Origin: Ianthella basta
Lineage: Eukaryota > Porifera > Demospongiae > Verongiida > Ianthellidae
Direction of reading: 5' to 3'
DNA: 64,000 nucleotides
Assembly (NCBI GenBank): GCA_964019415.1
Contig: OZ025879.1
Coordinates: 4,578,637-4,642,636, forward strand
The notes beneath the pieces were generated by a model. That model ran no database searches, was not told where the DNA came from, and saw nothing but the letters and a program-made list of their open reading frames with translations. Shown piece after piece: positions 58,401 through 64,000 of the stretch. Position numbers and translations under genes: made by a program. Every line of letters begins with the position of its first letter. Position 1 is the first letter of the stretch.

Positions 58401-58640
58401 TAACCAACACTCACAGGTATTTGAAACAAGATCACTGATAGTTTAGCGCAGCTTAGCCAGCTAGCTATAGCAAAGCCGTAGGTATCAAAAAACACGACGC
58501 CTATACCATTACAATACCATTCCCTCTACTACTTTGTTAGTCTAAGACGGACTGTAGACCACCTCACCTGATGTTAGCTGGAGCAGTAGCAACAGTGCTA
58601 TCGCCACCCGACAAGTACAGGAGAGAAGAAAGGGTGCCAT
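40354..58640 (-). CDS. Receptor 4: single-unit Ig/X/FN3 membrane receptor (gene model, 9 coding exons)
   Basis: The cleanest complete copy. Exons, 5' to 3': 58640-58568, 58326-58288, 58140-57847, 52464-52063, 44822-44523, 44432-44139, 43188-42886, 42081-41937, 40471-40354. They total 1968 nt, coding for about 655 aa without internal stop. Order by residue: signal 1-24, linker 25-37, Ig 38-135, X 136-269, FN3-1 270-369, FN3-2 370-467, FN3-3 468-568, TM exon about 569-616, tail to 655. An additional FN3-3 exon at 43706-44005 contains a stop and must be skipped; phase 1 on both sides allows this. Probably a cell-surface recognition or adhesion receptor signalling or trafficking through its NPAY tail. 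The ligand is unknown. Confidence 0.72.
40472..41936 (-). other. Receptor 4 intron between TM and tail
   Basis: Contains the conserved block at about 40620-40740; otherwise non-coding and paralogous to 1338-3248. Confidence 0.45.
41937..42081 (-). CDS. Receptor 4 exon 8, transmembrane exon
   Basis: 145 nt: stalk AGDCSFVDIAVGG, membrane segment [20 protein letters not shown], anchor YRDKRKLN. Acceptor CCATAG; a second in-frame acceptor lies 9 nt upstream. Donor GTGAGT after two bases of the next codon. Confidence 0.78.
42082..42885 (-). other. Receptor 4 intron between FN3-3 and TM
   Basis: Non-coding; this is the sequence that reappears at 13.94-14.42 kb inside receptor 1. Confidence 0.45.
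42886..43188 (-). CDS. Receptor 4 exon 7, FN3-3
   Basis: 101 codons of FN3 ([49 protein letters not shown]). Acceptor TTGCAG, donor GTGAGAC. Confidence 0.8.
43306..43346 (-). repeat. Truncated duplicate of the FN3-2 3' end
   Basis: About 40 bp matching the last bases of FN3-2 and its donor (compare 44133-44173), then abruptly unrelated sequence. It marks the edge of the duplication that produced the two FN3-3 exons. Confidence 0.6.
43706..44005 (-). pseudogene. Dead extra FN3-3 exon of receptor 4
   Basis: A 300-bp FN3-3 copy with intact acceptor (TTGCAG) and donor (GTGAGAG). The core Trp codon of VVSWTAS is TAG (43943-43941; 43942 is t where sisters have c). Inclusion would truncate the protein before the membrane; skipping keeps frame. 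Confidence 0.78.
44139..44432 (-). CDS. Receptor 4 exon 6, FN3-2
   Basis: 98 codons of FN3 ([41 protein letters not shown]). Acceptor TTCCAG, donor GTTTGC. The 90-bp intron before it is open in the same frame. Confidence 0.82.
44523..44822 (-). CDS. Receptor 4 exon 5, FN3-1
   Basis: 100 codons of FN3 ([51 protein letters not shown]). Acceptor GAGTAG, donor GTAAGG. Confidence 0.82.
45010..45870. repeat. Dispersed repeat element, CpG-decayed copy
   Basis: Second copy of the 2125-3222 element, ending in the same fold-back motif (GGGATGTGGCTAATTTATAA and its inverse at 45838-45860). Confidence 0.55.
46755..46981. repeat. Fold-back element with about 95-bp arms
   Basis: Arms 46755-46852 and 46880-46981 are inverted copies beginning TTTCTAAAAAATTG and containing GATGTAGGGATGGCAT. 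MITE-like. Confidence 0.75.
47810..48200. repeat. CATG/ATGCAT-dense tract
   Basis: CATG recurs roughly every 10-20 bp with irregular spacing, often as GCATGGAA or ATGCATG. Looks like a degenerate short-unit satellite. Confidence 0.6.
48893..49010 (+). repeat. (TATG)n microsatellite
   Basis: About 118 bp of GTAT/TATG tetramer, with a few changes near the 3' end. Confidence 0.95.
52063..52464 (-). CDS. Receptor 4 exon 4, domain X
   Basis: 134 codons. Framework [20 protein letters not shown] (PR to PW change), GNDHIVCNGG, VAWHSITG, CIACGPRC, DLECQVQNG. Loop before GNDH: RKALFIDPAV. Closest by eye to the copy at 19275. Confidence 0.75.
53892..54335 (+). pseudogene. LINE ORF1 with PHD-like finger and coiled coil
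   Basis: 147 codons, intact. CGNCGSRENEEEGIRCDG, then RGWFHFGCLSL and PWSCDRCL fit a C4HC3 PHD pattern (residues about 22-75). A Leu-rich coiled coil follows (LHTVKILNERLHSLETDNQD). PHD-bearing ORF1 proteins are known from some LINE clades and are thought to help in RNP or chromatin contact. Confidence 0.72.
54342..55262 (+). pseudogene. LINE fused ORF: ORF1-side segment joined to mid-RT
   Basis: 306 codons. The N-terminal half is basic and Pro-rich with no recognised fold. From about residue 165, RT motifs appear: EQNGFRKGRCCQDHI, ACFVDFRNAFDSV and GVKQGCPLSPTLFNIFINDL. The apurinic endonuclease and the first RT motifs are missing. Stop at 55260, before the catalytic YADD box. Confidence 0.72.
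55290..55964 (+). pseudogene. LINE RT 3' part
   Basis: The catalytic box reads YADN instead of YADD (near 55321), then a stop near 55428. A second open frame, 55458-55964, has the thumb-side pattern YRYLGVEF, YNTLVFPIIGY and SNFLWGY. Not functional. Confidence 0.68.
56876..57289. mobile_element. TIR element (MITE-like), 414 bp
   Basis: Terminal inverted repeats of about 38 bp beginning GTGAGYGGATTTGAGAAAAG. The matching intron near 21135 reads straight across without it. No coding capacity seen. Confidence 0.72.
57847..58140 (-). CDS. Receptor 4 exon 3, Ig domain
   Basis: 98 codons: [61 protein letters not shown]. Acceptor TTTAG, donor GTGAGTG. Confidence 0.82.
58288..58326 (-). CDS. Receptor 4 exon 2, linker mini-exon
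   Basis: 39 bp between GTACAG and a GTACGT donor, reading GVSALGSSEGTVR. Phase 1 on both sides. Confidence 0.6.
58568..58640 (-). CDS. Receptor 4 exon 1, signal peptide
   Basis: ATG at 58640-58638, 24 codons with hydrophobic core VAIALLLLLQL and a TSG end, donor GTGAGG. Chosen as start because the same ATG position is used at 22634. Confidence 0.72.
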
Positions 58641-61440
58641 ATTCACTTCTTATTTGATACGTATCCGCCTGTGGGGCGTGGCTGTTATTACAGTGCGTGG
58701 CACATGGGAATATGACCTAAGAGCAGGAAGTAACATTATCACGTGTGTTCGTATGCAACTGTTACCATGCTGTCACCGTGTTCGTACATCATTTCATATG
58801 CTTCACGTGCAGAAACATACTACATAGAGAGTGCGGAGTTCATAAAGTCACTAATCCCTGAAGCCTAGCTAATGGTTGCTTGCCTGAAGTGGGGAATGGT
58901 GTACCTATGTGCAATGCAGACAGTGTTTCTTCCACAAATTCTCCATCATCATTCCAACTGCTTCATCTGTGTGTGCTCTGTCCAGCACCCTTGTCAGCCT
59001 TTCCTTGGTTTTCAAATTGATTTTTTTGTGTGAAGTGTTATCCGGTCAACAGGCACTCATGCACACTACCTGTGACTAATAATAAAATGGAAGAGACTTA
59101 CATGAAAGCCTTCAAATTGATCCATCCTTCTACCTTCATTCTCGCTTACTATCTACTCCTTTCTCTCCCTTCCATTCACTACATAAATATATAATATTAT
59201 GTTTACATCTCATCATTAATGGCCAAATCTACGCATTTCACTTCTACAATTAATTCTATATTATTCTCTCTTCTCTTCTCAAACCATGCCAGCTTCCAGT
59301 CTGAATCCCCAACTCCTTTGCCAATTACATTTTACTGTCACACAGTGTGACCCCATGTACTTCATCAGCTTCCCCATCATCCTTAGCTTGAGGTGCCCTA
59401 GTGCCTCCTTCCTCCATACCTCTCTAGCATCTCTCCATGCTATACCCTTCATGTGTCTCAGTTTCCCCAACATCAGATCTCTCACAGTCTCCATGTTCAT
59501 CCTATGCCACATGGGCCTTGACATCAGTGACATCAGTTAACAAAGCATTCATTTTGATTGTGCTTCCTATGCTGATGCCAGACATACTGTTAATACATTG
59601 GTAGACCCTTGTTGGACTCACATGTAGCTGGTATGTATATTCCATGTTCCACTTATTACAACTTAGAGCAATACAGCTAGAACTGTATGATAGCAATAAT
59701 ACAATTGACTATGCTCACTGCTGCATCCTTCATGCATGCAATTCACCTTCACTGCATTACCAACCACAGCGCACCTTACAAATGTATATGCATATACACT
59801 CTAAATTCAGGACACCTCCCTAGTGAGGACAGGCCTATCTTCACAGCTGCACAAACTTAGTCTACTTACCTCTGAAGTAAGGACACCTCACTAATGAGGA
59901 CAGTGCACGTGCCTACATACTGTACCAGCTACATAGAGATATGTACAAAACTACCTTTGAAATATATTATAAGGACACCTCTCTAATCACTTGTACAAAC
60001 TATCCGACAGGTGTATAGAATTAAGGTGTCACAAAAGTTGCAAAACAGCTATTCAAAATATGTATGGCAACACCCGTGCCTGCCAGTTTTATATCTGTAT
60101 ACTACACACATTGTGTATTGAAGGTTCACTATTTTATGGCTCATAGTTTGCATTAATATATATTACGTACATGCACAAAAAGGCAGTAACCTGTCTTCAG
60201 TGGTGTTTGCATAATGCAGCCACTTGCTTTAAGCAGACGCCTCAGAAGGTCCTACAGGTGGCCTAATGGACATGCAGGCTCCATTAGGCCACCTGTAGGA
60301 GGAGGAGCTCTATTATATACCTATCAAACAGATAACCTAATAACATCATCTTGCTATCCCAGAACAATCCTTGTATTAGCTGGCTAGGAGGGTATTCACA
60401 TGTACTTGCAGCTGTCCCAGCTACGTACAAAAAGGTGTGTACAAACTACATCTGAAATAAGGACACCTCCCTAATGAGGATACTTACTTCTGTTATAAAT
60501 TGTCCCAAAGATGTATTGAATAGAGAGGTGACAGTACCTGTTGTGACATTATAATATTCACACGTTACCTGAATTCTACATTTTCGATTATATCTCAGCA
60601 TATTACAGCACACCAAATAGCTGGCAATATAAAAGTTGGCTCACTGCCTAACTCTTCTACTCCAATGTTTTACAAGTACTTATGCTGACAGATTTGGACA
60701 GTATTCAAGAGTGCCCAACGTGCAGAAGCAGTGACTTAGTGGAACTGTGAACAGAAAATACTACGAGGAACTTCTCATGTTGACTTTTGCCTATACCCCA
60801 AAGCTAACCATTGGAGCACAATTCTATTCAAGATGTCTGGAATATGCTCTGCTTCCCCTCAAGTGATAACTGCAATCATGTGGTATGAGCTACATACATT
60901 AGTAAATTTTTGGCTTTATAGTTTGTATGAGTATCATCTTTGATCTGAGATCTCAATAAAAAGTTGTAAGTACACCATGTACAGTACATGGCTCACTGCC
61001 TATAACTCTTCTACTCCAATGTACTGTAAGGTGAGCAAGACGCATTTCTGATGCTGAAGGGCTAGGAGAGTGCTGGCTGCAGCAAAATCATTTTGCCACT
61101 CATTTGTTCAAAAATCTCCATAGCAAAGGGCCATACCTACGTAAATGTACATAATAGCACAATGTAAGTTGCTCTTCATATTATACAGTAACAGTCCTGC
61201 ATGCACAGTACTGTTTGTACGTGCACTTCACCAAACCCTTGGCACTGCCTTTGTATAATATGAACTACACACACTGATGGCAATACCCATGATAAGTGAC
61301 GTATGAAAACAGCTGAATACGCTTAGGCTGACTGTATATGGAAAACATAGAGCTCACTCCCAACTGACAGAATGTCCAGAGCCGGCCATTCCCACTTGCA
61401 TATGTACCTAAGTGGTTAGATGAACTGCAGGTCACCTCAC
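58641..61440. other. Region upstream of receptor 4
   Basis: Should contain the receptor 4 promoter, but no core element could be named. 59636-60606 is the left arm of a large inverted repeat. A smaller palindrome (60250-60270 / 60281-60301) lies within it. Confidence 0.45.
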
Positions 61441-63860
61441 CTAATGTCAGTTGCAGCAGCAGCACTGCTGCCATCCGGCAGACAGAGAAATGAAGAAAGA
61501 TTTCCATATGCTAGTGGTTACAGCATCTTATTCTCCTTCCTCTCTGTTCAGCTGTGGCAGTTATTGCAGTTTATGCAGTATAGTAGGAAACAACACTTGC
61601 ATGCACGTATTTAAAAGTTTGTGTCATCTACACATGATGTTAGTGATCGCTTAACAATATCTTCAATGGCTGCATGGTGGGGATGTCTGCCCTGGCTCCT
61701 GTGGCAACTTAGCCTGTGGAGGCCCTGGTGATCCACATGTGCTTGGCAATGTTAGCACACATGTGGATGGCACAGAGAGACCCCTAAGCAGAGGCCCATG
61801 GCCACCCGGACCACCTCCTTGTCCATGTGCAGGCCCAATGATGATACAGGAAGGGCCTGCAGCCATATCCTGGACTCCTATCTATGTTCTATCTATGTTT
61901 CAAATGAATTGTAGAATGAAATCACCATGCAGATGTTATTGAATACACGTGTGCCGCACCGTATTTTTTTCAGAATGCATTATACAACATCATGCAGTAA
62001 TAAGACAATACCACTTTATAACAGCATTGCCGGTTTTGGTCTTATTCAGGAGTAGCGACTTCTGTTTGTATTACAGCATATGAACAACCACTGCCATTGA
62101 TGATATGAACATTGATGCAGATACAGCTCATGCACTTATAGATACAGCCCAGATACAGACCATTTGATCCATCACACTGAGGGCATGATCACCAGACCTT
62201 ATATGGTAGTGATTGCATTTCCTGACATCCCCATTGGCACAAGACTGGAGACCTGAGAATTGTGTAGCTGAGTATCATGTGTAGCCACCCCACTGTGGTG
62301 CTGTAGGTCTAGTGAAGGTGCTGTCTCTGGACAAGGAGCGTTATAAGCCAGGAAGAAATGATGGCTGGTTGGCCTCTGAGGCAGTTCTGTCCACTTCCTC
62401 AGCTCCAACACTAGGGGCCTCACTGTCACCCTCAGAAAGCTACATATGCTTTATAGCAACAGCCAGCCAATAATGTCCAACTCAGACAGTCCCAGAACCA
62501 ACATACAATGGGTAAGATCATGAAAGAAAGAAATAAAACCACCAGAAAGAAACGATCATTGGTGCTGGGGCTAAGAGAACATCAGAAGATTCTCTCCATG
62601 GTTTGATACTCAGATGTGGCTGCTATCCCTTCATACACTACACCATTGACATATATATGCACATCTTCTACACATTGTGACTGGTTCTGGCACAGCGGTG
62701 GGAATCATTAGCCTCTACAGTGTGTCAGTTATGAGATGTACATAATAGACAGTGTATCTACTAGATTTGTCAAGTCTAATAGAAGACACAACTCAGAAGA
62801 AATAAAGGGTAAATTGACACCAGCCGGCATCAAACCCAGGACAATTTATACCCTATTGCTATGCTGAGATATAATCGAAAATGTAGAATTCATGCAGGTA
62901 ATGTGTGAATATTATAATGGCGCAACAGATACTGTCACCTCTCTATTCAACACACCTTTAGGACTATTTATAATAGAAGTAAGTATCCTCATTAGGGAGG
63001 TGTCCTTATTTCAGATGTAGTTTGCACACACCTTTTCATACATAGCTGGGACAGCTGCAAGTACATGTGAATATCCTCCTAGCCTGCTTCACATCACAGC
63101 TGTGGATGTGGATGGACTGAGTCTGAAATGGGTTAACATTTATCTTATAGCTATAATAAAATGATTAGTTAGGGGATAGCAAGATGATGTTATTAGGTTA
63201 TCTGTTTGATAGGTATAATGGAGCTCCTATGTGGAGCCTGTCCATTAGGCCACCTGTAGGACCTTCTGAGGTGTCTGCTTAAAACAAGTGGCTGCATTAT
63301 ACAAAAACCACTATAGGCAGGTTACTGCCTGTTTGTGCATGTATGTAATATCTTCTATGCAAAATATGAGCCATAAAATAGTGAACCTTTAACCCACAAT
63401 GTGTTTAGTATACAGATGTAAAAGTGGCAGGCACAGGTATTGCTGTTCATATTTTAAATAGTTGTTTTGCAACTTTTGTGACACCTCTATTCCATATACC
63501 TGTCTGACAGTTTGTACAAGTGATTAGGGAGGTATCCTTAGCTATATATTCAAAGGTAGGTTTGTACACATCTCTATGTAGCTGGTACAGTAGGCACATG
63601 CACTGTCCTCATTAGAGAGGTGTCCTTATTTCAGAGGTACTGTAAGTAGTTTTGTGCAGCAGTGAAGGTAGGCTCTGTCCTCGCTAGAGAGGTGTCCTGA
63701 ATTTAGAGTGTGTACACATTAGTAAAGTACACTGTGGTTGGTGATGCAGTTAAGGTATTGCATGCGTGAAAGGATGCAGCAGTGAGTATAGTCAATTGCA
63801 TTATTGCTATCATACAGTTCTGTATTGGTCTAAGTTGTAATAGGTGGAACATGCCAAATG
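59636..63860. repeat. Large inverted repeat, about 1-kb arms, 2.3-kb spacer
   Basis: Left arm about 59636-60606, right arm about 62868-63860, inverted and similar throughout by eye. Shared landmarks: GACACCTCCCTAATGAGGA-type phrases, TCCATTAGGCCACCTGTAGG, and the inner edge CATTTTCGATTATATCTCAG. Arms are diverged but alignable. The spacer carries the orphan signal exon and the 61808-62360 repeat. Confidence 0.72.
61441..61507 (-). pseudogene. Orphan signal-peptide exon
   Basis: ATG at 61507-61505 opens 22 codons ending in the family pattern CRMAAVLLLQLTLG with a GTGAGG donor. No linker or Ig exon was found between it and receptor 4's own signal exon. It is probably the remnant of a decayed receptor, or an alternative first exon for receptor 4. 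Confidence 0.45.
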
Positions 63861-64000
63861 CTAGTATGGACTAGCCACAGCATTCAGATAATCTTGGATG
63901 GCATCATGGCAGAGTCTGAACTGAACATACAACAGAAAGTGGGTTAAATTATAATGAACTAGTCCCACATGTGAATTCAACAAGGGTCTACTGAATTATT
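61508..64000. other. Right end of window, no gene seen
   Basis: 61808-62360 repeats positions 1-560 of the window (the receptor 1 3' flank), so another receptor unit may end just to the right. The rest is the inverted-repeat arm. Confidence 0.45.

Noticed and set aside
1-64000. CRISPR arrays, bacterial operons, tRNA and rRNA genes
   Set aside because: Introns, retroelements and repeats show a eukaryotic genome. No spaced repeat array was seen, and no tRNA or rRNA sequence was recognised by eye.

Overview
This is a eukaryotic, intron-rich window, most likely from an invertebrate animal. A demosponge is my best guess, from the style of the fibronectin type III (FN3) and immunoglobulin (Ig) exons and the mix of Penelope-like, gypsy-like and LINE remnants; nothing in the window proves the taxon. 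Almost all credible host coding sequence lies on the minus strand. It belongs to one family of tandemly duplicated single-pass membrane receptors. The full unit reads: signal-peptide exon, 39-bp linker exon, Ig exon, an unassigned Cys-rich Ig-like exon (called domain X here), FN3-1, FN3-2, FN3-3, transmembrane (TM) exon, and a short cytoplasmic-tail exon carrying an NPAY tyrosine motif. Every internal boundary up to the TM exon is phase 1, so ectodomain exons can be duplicated, lost or skipped without a frameshift.

Layout, in transcription order (right to left). 61441-61507: an orphan signal-peptide exon inside the spacer of a large inverted repeat (59.6-63.9 kb). Receptor 4 (58640-40354): one intact unit of about 655 aa, with an extra dead FN3-3 exon at 43706-44005 and a LINE and a TIR element in its Ig-X intron. 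Receptor 3 (38526-33379): all exons present, but with a lost start ATG, two frameshifts in FN3-2, a lost donor after FN3-3 and a lost TM acceptor. Receptor 2 (33134-27372): no signal, linker or Ig exons and no FN3-3, but an intact TM and tail. Its exons could be used as the 3' half of receptor 3. Receptor 1 (22634-1220): two ectodomain units fused into one gene of about 1185 aa (Ig-X-FN3x3, twice, then TM and tail). The fusion junction lies near 13.92 kb.

Mobile DNA sits in the introns and intergenic gaps: a gutted gypsy-like LTR element (about 6.97-9.98 kb), a Penelope-like fragment with a GIY-YIG domain between inverted arms (12.3-13.0 kb), a PHD-ORF1 LINE remnant (about 53.73-56.31 kb), two TIR elements with recognisable empty sites in paralogous introns (31575-32530 and 56876-57289), several fold-back elements and simple repeats.

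Taken together, the cluster looks like a fast-rearranging receptor family: conserved frameworks, length-variable loops in domain X, and variable tail tyrosines. An allorecognition or other recognition role is inference from architecture only. Exon borders were placed by eye from splice consensus, reading frame and comparison of the four to five paralogous copies; no alignment or search was run.
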